DNA from: Treponema sp. OMZ 838 | Lineage (GTDB): Bacteria > Spirochaetota > Spirochaetia > Treponematales > Treponemataceae | Assembly (NCBI RefSeq): GCF_000775995.1 | Contig: NZ_CP009227.1 | Span: 1,550,001-1,614,000 of the forward strand | Reading direction: 5' to 3' | DNA: 64,000 nucleotides | Shown: piece by piece, positions 44,631 to 53,329 of the stretch | Layout of the letters: every line of letters starts with the position of its first letter | How positions within the stretch are numbered: position 1 is the first letter of the stretch | The notes under the pieces: generated by a model | Seen by the model: only the letters and a program-made list of their open reading frames with translations | Databases searched by the model: none | Told to the model about the DNA's origin: nothing | Made by a program: the position numbers and the translations under genes

Positions 44631-44710
44631 AGTATAGTGGAATTTTTCCGAAAGGTCTACAAACTTTATCGGAATAGAGAAAAAGCCGATACATAATAAG
44701 GAAGGTTGTT

Positions 44711-47098
44711 ATGATTTGTATCTATTTTGAAATTCCTTATGAACGGCAGCTCTTGAGAATTGCTCCGTTTGAAATACAAAAATTATTGAATACTATCGCG
44801 GAATCGGCTGAAGCCAACGGTGCCTCATCATTTAAAGTTGCCTGTGCCTCAATTTACCGCTTTAGCAGCCATGAAGTTGCTTCGGTGTTTTCCGCTAATT
44901 TATTTTTGCAGAATTTAGCCGATTTACTGCGTGTCTATAAAAGGCGGGTGGTAGATTACCGAATTATTATCGATTGCTGTGAAGAAACGGATTCTGAGGA
45001 TGTTATTGCAGATCATTTTGCCGCTTACAGGAGTGTGCTTGTGCCGAGCCGCAGTTTTTTTGCCTCCGCACAAGCAGAGCGGCTTTTAAAATCCTATATC
45101 CGGTTTGAATATGTGCCTAAAGTTAAACTTTACTACAGTGCGGATTTTATCGTACCGAAAACAGATCACGCCGAAACGGCGGAATCCCAATGCTGTATCT
45201 ACCTCTCGAATACCGGTACGTGGATACATGCGCTGTATCATTTTATGCTTTTACATCCTCTTACCGAGCACGCGGTAAAGACCGTGCTTTCAAAAGACGA
45301 ACAAGCACAATACGAGAACGCAAAACATGTGCAGTATTATTTCCGCCGGAACCGGTTTTGTTCAAATTATCCCGATTATTTTATTGACGCATTTTTATTA
45401 TATACACGCCTCTATTTTCAGGTCTTTGTAAAAAGTTATCATACTACCGAATTAACGGTTATATATACCGAAAAAAATGCGGAGGCGGCGAATCATCTCA
45501 TCGGTGTACTCCCCATTACCGCTCATTCAAAGCTTATGCCGGAAAAATCGATGGCATTTGACGGCTTATCGGTTGATTTTTTGCAACTTGCGTATCTTAC
45601 GATATGTGCTTCTGTGTTTATCTTTGACGATGAAATGCCGGAATTTTTTCTTTCGCTGCATAAAAGCGCTCCGTTTATTACGAGTTTGTATGAATGGATG
45701 TATGCAGTCGGTATTACCGAAGTAAAAAACGATATATACTCGGTAACCCCATACGCTGTCGAGCGATTGGAGCAGCGGCTTGGAACAGAAAAGAATAAGG
45801 CGAAACAGTATATAGCCGATTTCCTATGGGATAAATATAAAAAGGGAATGTTATGTCCCGATGAAAACCTGAAAGATATTTTTGGCGCGCTTCAATTTAT
45901 TCCGGAAGATCAATTTATGCTGCATTATTTCTTCCATAAGTACTCAGATAAGGAAATACCTCAGATTGATATCAGTCCCTTTAAGTCTACGGTTTTTTTC
46001 CCCGCTCTCGAAAGCTATCAAAAAGCATTAAAAATCAGTAAACAAAAAAATATTAACGAAGCGGTTTATGCGGTAAAAAAAGCGGTCAGCTCCGTTCAAG
46101 CGCATACCTTTCCTGCAGGTGAATATCGTGCGCTTTCCTGTGTGGCTTTTCTGCATTTGTCTCAAAATAAAATAGAGGACGCCATAACATATTTTCAATA
46201 TGCGCTTGATATTGCCGAAGTGCTGAACGACAGCAGTTTTATATGTGAGGCATTGTTTAACCTCAGTATCAGTTGCTTTTTACAGAATAGTTTACATACT
46301 GCCGAAAATTTTCTCCGCCGGCTCTTAGAGGATGCAGAGTGTTATTTTGAACAGCCTAAAAAAATACCGTGCTTGTTTATGCAGGGGAGAGTTGCATTGC
46401 AATTAGGTGATTACGGCAAAGCGGAGCTTTTATTTCAAGAGGCGGAAAAAGCAGCTTCGAAGCACTTCCAAGAATGGGCGCCCCTTTGTAGAATTTGGTA
46501 TGCAAGAGCATTATCCCAAAAGGGACAAACAAGCAAGGCGCAGCCGATCTTTATTGCAAACCTCGATAAGTCTCCCGATGCCCGTTTGTTTTTGATCGAA
46601 TCATTTTTATTTGCTCCTATTCTTCGCGATGAACGCGCGCAGATACAAGTGAGTCCCGAAACATTTACCGCTGTGCTTGAGCCGTACCAAAGCGGTTTTG
46701 TACTTGCAGAGGAATTGGTCTGGGGGCATCTATACGGTAAACCGGCAATGCAAATATGCTACGCCGCTCTTGACAGCTATTACCGCTTTAGACTTGCTGC
46801 TAACTTATTGGAAGAATCTGCGTCGGTATATTTGCAAAAACTTGAGGACACTGCACGGGATGCGCTTAAAAATCATGATATGTATGCTTCGATATATTCG
46901 TATCTTTGCTACGATGCAATTCTCCGCCAAGAGGGAAATACATCCGATACCGCAAACGGATATTTAAGCCGTTCGTTTAAAGCGCTGCAAAACTGTATGG
47001 ATACGATGACGGAGAATACGGTGCGTGATAAGTTTATTTTTCGTAATGTGTGGAACGCCAAACTCTATGCTGCGGCGCAAAAGAATAAATTGATTTAA
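44711..47098 (+). CDS. large TPR-containing protein of unknown function
   Basis: This 795-residue protein has no signal peptide. The N-terminal half is unrecognised, with many aromatic residues. Residues about 440-640 hold tetratricopeptide-like repeats: ALSCVAFLHLSQNKIEDAIT, ALFNLSISCFLQNSLHTAEN, FMQGRVALQLGDYGKAELLF and IWYARALSQKGQTSKAQPIF. A scaffold or regulatory role is possible. A single-gene unit reading away from lspA. Confidence 0.65.
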   Translation: MICIYFEIPYERQLLRIAPFEIQKLLNTIAESAEANGASSFKVACASIYRFSSHEVASVFSANLFLQNLADLLRVYKRRVVDYRIIIDCCEETDSEDVIADHFAAYRSVLVPSRSFFASAQAERLLKSYIRFEYVPKVKLYYSADFIVPKTDHAETAESQCCIYLSNTGTWIHALYHFMLLHPLTEHAVKTVLSKDEQAQYENAKHVQYYFRRNRFCSNYPDYFIDAFLLYTRLYFQVFVKSYHTTELTVIYTEKNAEAANHLIGVLPITAHSKLMPEKSMAFDGLSVDFLQLAYLTICASVFIFDDEMPEFFLSLHKSAPFITSLYEWMYAVGITEVKNDIYSVTPYAVERLEQRLGTEKNKAKQYIADFLWDKYKKGMLCPDENLKDIFGALQFIPEDQFMLHYFFHKYSDKEIPQIDISPFKSTVFFPALESYQKALKISKQKNINEAVYAVKKAVSSVQAHTFPAGEYRALSCVAFLHLSQNKIEDAITYFQYALDIAEVLNDSSFICEALFNLSISCFLQNSLHTAENFLRRLLEDAECYFEQPKKIPCLFMQGRVALQLGDYGKAELLFQEAEKAASKHFQEWAPLCRIWYARALSQKGQTSKAQPIFIANLDKSPDARLFLIESFLFAPILRDERAQIQVSPETFTAVLEPYQSGFVLAEELVWGHLYGKPAMQICYAALDSYYRFRLAANLLEESASVYLQKLEDTARDALKNHDMYASIYSYLCYDAILRQEGNTSDTANGYLSRSFKALQNCMDTMTENTVRDKFIFRNVWNAKLYAAAQKNKLI

Positions 47099-47126
47099 AA
47101 TTGCCGCTTTTGCAAATTGAAATATG

Positions 47127-47576
47127 TTACGGAGCTTCCGTCTGCGGAGTCTGCGCTTCCTCTTCGGCTTTGCAGGCGGGACAAAGACCGGTAAGTTCTA
47201 TGCTATGTGATGTCATGGTAAAGCCCGTTTCCGATAAGATCTGATTTTCCAAATCGTGCAGCGGACAGACGGCAATGTCAGCCGAAGCCTTGCACTTACT
47301 GCACACAATCCTGTGGTGATGTTCTGTTCCCTGTTGAGAGGCAATCTGAAAATAGGCTTTTCCGTTGGGATGCATACTTTTTGTTATAAAACCGGATTCG
47401 GCAAGCGTATGCATTGTTCGATATACCGTCGACAAGTCGATTTGCAGATCTGCCCCACAAGCTTCATGCAGCTCTTCGACGGAGAAAGCCTTATCCTTAT
47501 CTTGAGATAAAATACTGATGATTAAGTTCCGTGCTTTTGTTTTGCGCAACTTTTTTGTAACGAGCGGGTTTTCCAT
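47127..47576 (-). CDS. Fur-family transcriptional regulator
   Basis: This 149-residue protein has an N-terminal winged helix (STVYRTMHTLAESGFI) and C-terminal metal sites: HHHRIVCSKC and a second CPAC pair near the end, forming the structural zinc site. It could be a Fur, Zur or PerR paralogue; the metal specificity cannot be read from sequence by eye. An inverted repeat upstream of its start may be its operator. Confidence 0.85.
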   Translation of the reverse strand: MENPLVTKKLRKTKARNLIISILSQDKDKAFSVEELHEACGADLQIDLSTVYRTMHTLAESGFITKSMHPNGKAYFQIASQQGTEHHHRIVCSKCKASADIAVCPLHDLENQILSETGFTMTSHSIELTGLCPACKAEEEAQTPQTEAP

Positions 47577-47594
47577 ACTTTTTGTGTCCTACGC

Positions 47595-47611
47595 ACTATC
47601 TATTCGATAGT
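47595..47611. promoter_or_regulatory. possible Fur-family operator
   Basis: ACTATC-N5-GATAGT is a perfect 6-bp dyad just upstream of the regulator's start, in an AT-rich stretch. Autoregulation is plausible. The rest of the 325-base gap to the htrA-like gene (47577-47901) shows no gene. Confidence 0.4.
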
Positions 47612-47901
47612 TCGATTATATCGGAGAATGTTTTTTTTGAAAGGGTAAAAACTCAGCGTACCAAAAACTCAGCGTTCAGACAGCCGTATAAGACAGATAG
47701 ATCGAATATCGCAGAAAAAAGAAGTTGTTGAAAATAATCCGATGTGTTCGATGCCCTTCTATTGGCGGATGTGCTTTTTTTTGTATATTTATCCAAAATA
47801 TGTGATGATTCGTGCAGAAGATTTTAATACTCCGGTGCTTTGCGCTGTGATAAAGAGTATGAGCGCCGGATGCAACCACCTTATGTTTAAGAGGATCGCG
47901 T

Positions 47902-49206
47902 ATGAAGCTTTACAGTAGAAAACAACTTATTTTTTCTGCAGCCGTTATCGGCTGTTTTATTGCACTTGCCGCTTATGGGCTGGGCTTCTATTTGGGGCAC
48001 GGAACAAAAACGCCGCAGGGGGATGCCGCAGCCGAGCTTGAAGCATTGGCGGAAAGTAATGCAGCCCTCACACAACAGAGCGGCGGGCACATTGACGGCG
48101 TAGAAAATACCGGTGACGGGAGCGTGTCTGTCTTAGAAGCAGCGGGGCAAACAAGCCCTTACCTGACAGCTGCCGCGGAACCGGCGAGCCGTTACACCGC
48201 AGAAGAAAAGCAAAATATTTCGGTGTACGAAAATACGAACGATGCGGTTGTTAACATCACCACGGAAACGGTCGGGGTAAACTGGTTCCTTGAACCGATT
48301 CCGCAGGAAGGCGGTTCCGGTTCGGGCTCGATTATCGATAGCCGCGGTTACATCCTGACCAACACGCACGTTATTGAGGATGCGACAAAGATATTCGTAT
48401 CCCTTTCGGACGGCAGCCAGTACAATGCAAAGGTAATCGGCGTAGACCGTGAAAACGATCTTGCCGTGCTCAAATTCGACCCGCCCGCAAACACTCAGCT
48501 TACGACGATAAAATTCGGCGATTCGGACGGGCTTAAGGTAGGGCAGCGGGTACTCGCAATCGGAAACCCCTTCGGCTTAACACGGACGTTGACGGTCGGT
48601 ATTGTATCCGCCCTCGGCCGCCCGATTCAAACCGATAAAAACGTCATCATCAAAAATATGATTCAAACCGACACAGCAATCAATCCCGGTAATTCGGGCG
48701 GGCCGCTCCTCGATTCGGACGGCAAGATGATTGGCATCAATACGATGATTTATTCTACGTCGGGCAGTTCGGCAGGGGTCGGCTTTGCGGTGCCCATCAA
48801 CACAGCTAAGCGGGTTGTATCCGAAATTATCAAGTACGGAAAGGTTCGGCGTGCGTCCATCGATGCGGAGCTGGTACAGCTGAACGCTTCGATTGCAAAC
48901 TATGCGGGGCTGTCGGTGCAGCGCGGTTTGCTGGTTTCCCGTGTTAAAAAAGACAGTAATGCCGAAAAGGCGGGGCTTCGCGGTGGAGCGAATGCCGTCC
49001 GTTACGGTATCGGGAAGCGCGCTGCGGTTATCTACCTCGGCGGCGACATCATCACCCAAATCGCCGGTCAGGCGGTCAGCAACCTTAGCGAATACTACGC
49101 TGTTTTGGAAGATAAAAAACCGAACGAGAGTATCGCTGTAACGGTGCTCCGCGGAAATAAGACCGTAAAATTGACGCTTACCCTTTCCGAACGGAACGAT
49201 GAATAG
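47902..49206 (+). CDS. HtrA/DegP-type serine protease
   Basis: This 434-residue protein has an N-terminal membrane anchor (FSAAVIGCFIALAAYGLGFYL) and is periplasmic. The trypsin-like domain carries the triad: His in LTNTHVIED (near residue 154), Asp in ENDLAVLKF (near 185), Ser in NPGNSGGPL (near 268). One PDZ domain follows (about 320-430, with GLLVSRVKKDSNAEKAGLRG). It degrades or refolds damaged envelope proteins. The single PDZ and anchor resemble DegS/HtrA forms. GAGGATCG lies upstream of the start. radA follows after 13 bases, probably in the same operon. Confidence 0.92.
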   Translation: MKLYSRKQLIFSAAVIGCFIALAAYGLGFYLGHGTKTPQGDAAAELEALAESNAALTQQSGGHIDGVENTGDGSVSVLEAAGQTSPYLTAAAEPASRYTAEEKQNISVYENTNDAVVNITTETVGVNWFLEPIPQEGGSGSGSIIDSRGYILTNTHVIEDATKIFVSLSDGSQYNAKVIGVDRENDLAVLKFDPPANTQLTTIKFGDSDGLKVGQRVLAIGNPFGLTRTLTVGIVSALGRPIQTDKNVIIKNMIQTDTAINPGNSGGPLLDSDGKMIGINTMIYSTSGSSAGVGFAVPINTAKRVVSEIIKYGKVRRASIDAELVQLNASIANYAGLSVQRGLLVSRVKKDSNAEKAGLRGGANAVRYGIGKRAAVIYLGGDIITQIAGQAVSNLSEYYAVLEDKKPNESIAVTVLRGNKTVKLTLTLSERNDE

Positions 49207-49219
49207 GTAACGAAGAAAA

Positions 49220-50626
49220 ATGGCAAAAAAGAAAGCCGGCGGACGGATATTCCGGTGCAGCTCCTGCGGGTACAGCCAGCCGAAATGGCTCGGACGTTGT
49301 CCGAGCTGCGGCGAATGGAATACCTTTGAGGAGCAGTTCCAAGAAGCGGACTTTACCCCCGGCTTTGCTTCAAGCGCCGCTGCCGTGCGGCAAACAGACG
49401 AAGCGCATCCTATCCCGCTTGAACAGGTGGAGGTACACGATACTGTCCGCATTACAACCAGTATTTCGGAATTTGACAGAGTGCTCGGCGGCGGTGCGGT
49501 AAAGCGTTCGGCGGTATTAATCGGCGGCGAACCCGGTATCGGAAAGTCGACATTGCTCTTGCAAGCGGCAGCTGCCGCAGCAGCCGGAGCCGTAGGGCAG
49601 CGGACGCTTTATGTGTCCGGAGAAGAGTCCGCCGGGCAGATACGCGGCAGGGCTGACCGGCTCGGTGTTCCGCTCAAAAATATCGAACTGCTTTGCACCA
49701 ATTCGGTGGAAAATATCGAAAAAGTATTGAATAATCTCAATCCCCTTATCGTCATTATCGATTCGGTACAAACACTCTTTTCCCCGCAGGCGGGAACCAT
49801 CCCGGGCACGATCAATCAGCTCAAATACTGCGCCAACGAATTGGTGCAATGGGTAAAAGAGCGGGACGCAGTGCTCTTTCTTACCGCTCATGTAACAAAG
49901 GAAGGCGTTATCGCAGGGCCGAAGGTTCTGGAGCACATGGTCGATACCGTTATCTCTTTTGAGCGGAATGAAGATGATGTGCGGTTTCTCCGCGCCCTTA
50001 AAAACCGCTTCGGTTCGGTGGATGAGCTGGGAATTTTCAGGATGGATGAAAAAGGCTTGGCTGCCGTACAGGATCCCGCCGCGCTGTTTATCATTCAACG
50101 GCAAGGTGAGCTGCCTGCCGGGTCTGCGACCGTACCGGTGTTTGAAGGTAGCCGTGTGTTTATGGTAGAAATTCAGGCGCTTACGGTACCCGCTAAGGGC
50201 ACAATGACGCGCGTATTCTCCGATAAGATAGATTCCGCACGGGTTAGCCGCGTCGCCGCCGTACTGGAAAAACGGATAGGCTTGCGGTTCTCCGATCAAG
50301 ATATCTATATCAATGTCGCCGGCGGCATCCGGTTGCGGGAACCGGCTATCGATTTGGCTTTAGCGCTTGCGCTCTACTCTGCGCGGACGGATATCCCCGC
50401 GCGTAAAAACGAAGCATTTATCGGAGAGCTTAGTCTTGCCGGTGAGATCAGACCGGTACGCCGCTTAAAGCCGCTGATTAAAACCGCGCAAAGCCTCGGC
50501 TTTACCCAACTCTATGTCCCGGCAGCTGCCGGCGACGGCGATGACCCCGACCCTGCAATGCAAGGCATTACCCGCGTAGAAAACCTCGCTGAAACAATCA
50601 AGCACGCGTTCGGTGCGGGGAAGTAA
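49220..50626 (+). CDS. radA: DNA repair protein RadA
   Basis: This 468-residue protein has an N-terminal zinc finger (CSSCGYSQPKWLGRCPSCGE), a RecA-like ATPase with Walker A GEPGIGKST near residue 98, the RadA signature KNRFGSVDELGIF near 257 and a C-terminal Lon-like domain. It promotes branch migration during recombination repair. Length and order are normal for the family. Confidence 0.96.
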   Translation: MAKKKAGGRIFRCSSCGYSQPKWLGRCPSCGEWNTFEEQFQEADFTPGFASSAAAVRQTDEAHPIPLEQVEVHDTVRITTSISEFDRVLGGGAVKRSAVLIGGEPGIGKSTLLLQAAAAAAAGAVGQRTLYVSGEESAGQIRGRADRLGVPLKNIELLCTNSVENIEKVLNNLNPLIVIIDSVQTLFSPQAGTIPGTINQLKYCANELVQWVKERDAVLFLTAHVTKEGVIAGPKVLEHMVDTVISFERNEDDVRFLRALKNRFGSVDELGIFRMDEKGLAAVQDPAALFIIQRQGELPAGSATVPVFEGSRVFMVEIQALTVPAKGTMTRVFSDKIDSARVSRVAAVLEKRIGLRFSDQDIYINVAGGIRLREPAIDLALALALYSARTDIPARKNEAFIGELSLAGEIRPVRRLKPLIKTAQSLGFTQLYVPAAAGDGDDPDPAMQGITRVENLAETIKHAFGAGK

Positions 50627-51051
50627 AGGCCTCTTGTGTTCTGCTGTGACTGTGTGGGATCGCTACCATTCGTGGAGAATATGGAAATGGCGATCGGGTA
50701 TAACAAAATCTTTGTTGACACCGCAATTTTTATCTATTTTAAAATTACCTCAGCTCAAAAACCATCTCTATTTGCGCGTCAAAGAGAATCTTTCCGATTG
50801 GAGCGCCGCCTGACTCCGAAGTGCCTCCAGCTGTCTGCGCGTACACAACTCGATTTTGTATGATAGTAATGGGAACCTCTAACAACATCAAACCTATCGG
50901 CTTGTTCTGTAAGGAAGTGATTTATCATATCCGCTAAAGCGGATTGCGAATCAGTTTTTTAGAGATGCCCTAATATCATGATTTCCCCTATTATATATCT
51001 ATACGTATCCTCTACATAGCGGAAGAGAATCGTGATATAATAAAGAACAAG
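50627..51051. other. gene-free region with a PIN-toxin scrap and a palindromic element
   Basis: Bases 50678-50860 read MEMAIGYNKIFVDTAIFIYF before losing sense; VDTAxFIYF is the start of PIN/VapC-like toxins, so this may be a fragment. No intact gene is present. Confidence 0.4.
50874..50970. repeat. dispersed palindromic element, distant copy
   Basis: GGGAACCTCTAA on the left and TTTTTTAGAGATGCCC on the right frame about 70 bases that contain an inner ATCCGCT/AGCGGAT hairpin. The outer words match the elements at 34763-34801 and 34869-34905. It looks like a MITE or REP-type sequence present in both the toxin array and the ordinary chromosome. Confidence 0.65.
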
Positions 51052-51719
51052 ATGGATAAAATATCGATTAGATTTTTTAATGATACGGAAGTTCGCGCCG
51101 TTTGGGATGAAGAACACTCCAAATGGTGGTTTAGTGTGCTTGATATCATCGGTGTTCTAAATGAACAGCATGAATACGAAAAGAATCGTAACTACTGGAA
51201 ATATTTAAAAGCAAAACTGAAAAAAGAAAATCCTCAGGTGGTTAGTGCTACTACCCAACTGAAATTAACTGCTGCCGACGGGAAAAAATATAAATCGGAT
51301 GTAATGGATTATAATCAAGTAATAGAGCTTGCAAAAAATTTTCCGAACAATAAATCCATGCCGTTTATCCAGTGGTTTACCTATTCTGAAGAAACAATAG
51401 ATGCAAAAAGTAAAACAAAGGCATACGCGCTTTTTGAAAGTTCATTGCTGGACAGTATTGAAGTTGGGACGATACAGGGATTACAGCAGATTCATGCCTA
51501 TCTTTTTGGGGGGACTGTATAATTTTGCCGGTAAAATCAGAACCGTAAATATTTCAAAAGGCGGTTTTCAGTTTGCAGCAACAGAGTTCCTTGAACAAAA
51601 TCTTGCCGGAATAGAGAAAATGCCGGATACAACGTTTGAACAGATCGTAGAAAAATATGTCGAGATGAATATCGCCCATCCTTTCCTATTATTACGAAGA
51701 AGCGGAGTAATATGCACCA
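51052..51719 (+). pseudogene. broken Bro-N/Fic-domain gene
   Basis: Residues 1-115 ([32 protein letters not shown]) are a Bro-N-like DNA-binding domain. It is followed by a Fic-domain start: IHAYLFGG, then, after a shift at a G6 run (51508-51513), [20 protein letters not shown] and [12 protein letters not shown]. With five G residues the frames join. The sequence then loses similarity exactly at the catalytic HPFxxGN motif ([10 protein letters not shown]). Both a frameshift and a 3' deletion make it non-functional. Fic enzymes transfer AMP or similar groups. Confidence 0.75.
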
Positions 51720-51749
51720 TTTTCTTAATATTTGTTTACAATTTTTTCC

Positions 51750-51778
51750 TTGACGTAACGGTGCTTTTTCCGTATACT
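51750..51778 (+). promoter_or_regulatory. near-consensus promoter of tRNA-Thr
   Basis: TTGACG and TATACT are spaced by exactly 17 bases, 58 bases upstream of the tRNA. One mismatch per box to the sigma-70 consensus. Confidence 0.75.
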
Positions 51779-51836
51779 ACTCAAACTTTGTCTGAGGAAG
51801 CCTTTTTTGGTAAACTAGCCTCAGCTTGTTTTATTT

Positions 51837-51909
51837 GCCAACTTAGCTCACCTGGCAGAGCAGCACCCTCGTAACGTGCAGGTACTCGGTTCAAGTCCGA
51901 GAGTTGGCT
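51837..51909 (+). tRNA. tRNA-Thr (CGT)
   Basis: Acceptor stem GCCAACT/AGTTGGC with T as discriminator; D-arm GCTC/GAGC; anticodon loop CTCGTAA (anticodon CGT); T-arm CTCGG-TTCAAGT-CCGAG. The innermost anticodon-stem pair is C-C, a mismatch. CCA is not encoded; a T-run follows. Confidence 0.9.
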
Positions 51910-51997
51910 TTTTTATCTTTTTCCTTTTAATTTCTTCACTAATCCTTATATATTGTGAGACATCCTAAAAAAAAATTAGTTTTTTGCGTTTTTTTGC

Positions 51998-52025
51998 TTG
52001 TTTTTGCGGTGAACCGTGCTATACT
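51998..52025 (+). promoter_or_regulatory. probable promoter of the purine operon
   Basis: TTGTTT and TATACT are spaced by 16 bases, ending 19 bases before the chosen start of the guanine deaminase. Its presence inside the upstream open frame argues that translation starts at 52045, not at the GTG at 51955. Confidence 0.5.
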
Positions 52026-52044
52026 GGTACAAGGGTATTGCAGT

Positions 52045-53319
52045 ATGAGTCAGACACAGTTTGTCGTTAAGGGTGATTTTATATCAGCCGTAACAAAAGA
52101 CCGTCTTGTAGCGCATCCGAATGCGTATGCGCTGTGCGAAAACGGAAGAATAATCGATTTTGTTACCGCATTGCCGGAAGGTCAATGGGAACGTGTTCCC
52201 TGTTTTGATTTTTCCGGTATGCTGATTGTCCCCGCCTGTGTTGACTTACACGTTCATGCGCCACAGTATGCATTCCGCGGAATGGGGATGGAGCTTGAAC
52301 TCATCGATTGGCTGAATACCTATACCTTTCCCGAAGAAGCGAAATATGCCGATGCTGATTACGCTTTGCAGAGCTATCGGCTTTTCACCGATGATCTTGA
52401 AGCGAGTCCGTCCTGCCGCGCGGTAATCTTCGGTACCATTCATAACAGCGGCAACCGTGTGCTGGCGGACTTACTAAAAGCTAAAAAGATGCCGTGCCTC
52501 GTCGGCAAGGTGAATATGGATCGGAATGCGCCCGACTACTTATGCGAAACGGCGGAATCATCTTTTGCCGCGACCCAAGCCTTTGTTGATTCATTTAAAA
52601 ATGATGATACCGTTGCTCCTATTATAACGCCCCGCTTTGTACCTTCGTGTACGCCCGCTTTAATGGATAATCTCGGCAAGCTGGCAGCAGCCCGGCACTT
52701 GCCTATACAGAGCCATCTTTCGGAAAATAAAAAAGAAATCGCGTGGGTGAAGGAGCTTCATCCCGAATGCAAAAATTATGCCGAAGTGTACGACCGCTAC
52801 GGTCTTTTAACCGATAAAACCATCCTCGCTCATTGTGTGCATCCTACCGACGCAGAAATAGAATTGCTGATTCGGCGCGGCACGTATATTGCGCATTGTC
52901 CCGAATCGAATATCAATTTAACCAGCGGCATTGCCCCGATCGCGCGTCTTTTGGATGCGGGCGTTCATATCGGGCTCGGCTCAGATGTGGCTGCCGGTTC
53001 TCAACTGTCTCTGTTTAAGGCGATGATGGCAGCGCTTCAAGTTTCAAAAATGCGGCGGTATTTTTATGAAGGCGAGCGTGCGCTTTCCGTATCGGAGGCC
53101 TTATACCTTGGAACGAAAGGCGGCGGTTCCTTCTTCGGCGATACCGGCAGCTTTGAAAAAAACTTCTGGTTTGACGCAGTAGTGATCGATGATACGCAGT
53201 TGAGTGCACGTACCGATTTTTCCGTTGAGCAGCGGCTGGAACGTGCGCTCTATTTGATGGAACGGCACAACATGGTTGCAAAATTCGTACAAGGCCGTTG
53301 CGTATGGAATAAACGGTAG
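52045..53319 (+). CDS. guaD: guanine deaminase
   Basis: The 424-residue amidohydrolase converts guanine to xanthine and ammonia. Zinc ligands and active-site motifs are visible: DLHVHAPQY (HxH), the RGMGMELELIDWL substrate loop, PIQSHLSENKKEI, LAHCVHPTDAE and GLGSDVAAG. The start at 52045 fits the family length; the upstream in-frame extension is a lysine/hydrophobic stretch overlapping the promoter. First gene of a five-gene operon; a gap of 10 bases to ade. Confidence 0.93.
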   Translation: MSQTQFVVKGDFISAVTKDRLVAHPNAYALCENGRIIDFVTALPEGQWERVPCFDFSGMLIVPACVDLHVHAPQYAFRGMGMELELIDWLNTYTFPEEAKYADADYALQSYRLFTDDLEASPSCRAVIFGTIHNSGNRVLADLLKAKKMPCLVGKVNMDRNAPDYLCETAESSFAATQAFVDSFKNDDTVAPIITPRFVPSCTPALMDNLGKLAAARHLPIQSHLSENKKEIAWVKELHPECKNYAEVYDRYGLLTDKTILAHCVHPTDAEIELLIRRGTYIAHCPESNINLTSGIAPIARLLDAGVHIGLGSDVAAGSQLSLFKAMMAALQVSKMRRYFYEGERALSVSEALYLGTKGGGSFFGDTGSFEKNFWFDAVVIDDTQLSARTDFSVEQRLERALYLMERHNMVAKFVQGRCVWNKR

Positions 53320-53329
53320 GAGATATAAT

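Noticed and set aside
48577..49452. Long minus-strand open frame opposite the HtrA-like gene
   Set aside because: It mirrors the codon pattern of a clear gene on the other strand, has no ribosome site and no recognisable motif.
51955..52044. N-terminal extension of guanine deaminase as a signal peptide
   Set aside because: The stretch overlaps a good promoter, lacks a ribosome site and would export a cytoplasmic enzyme; the family starts near ATG 52045.
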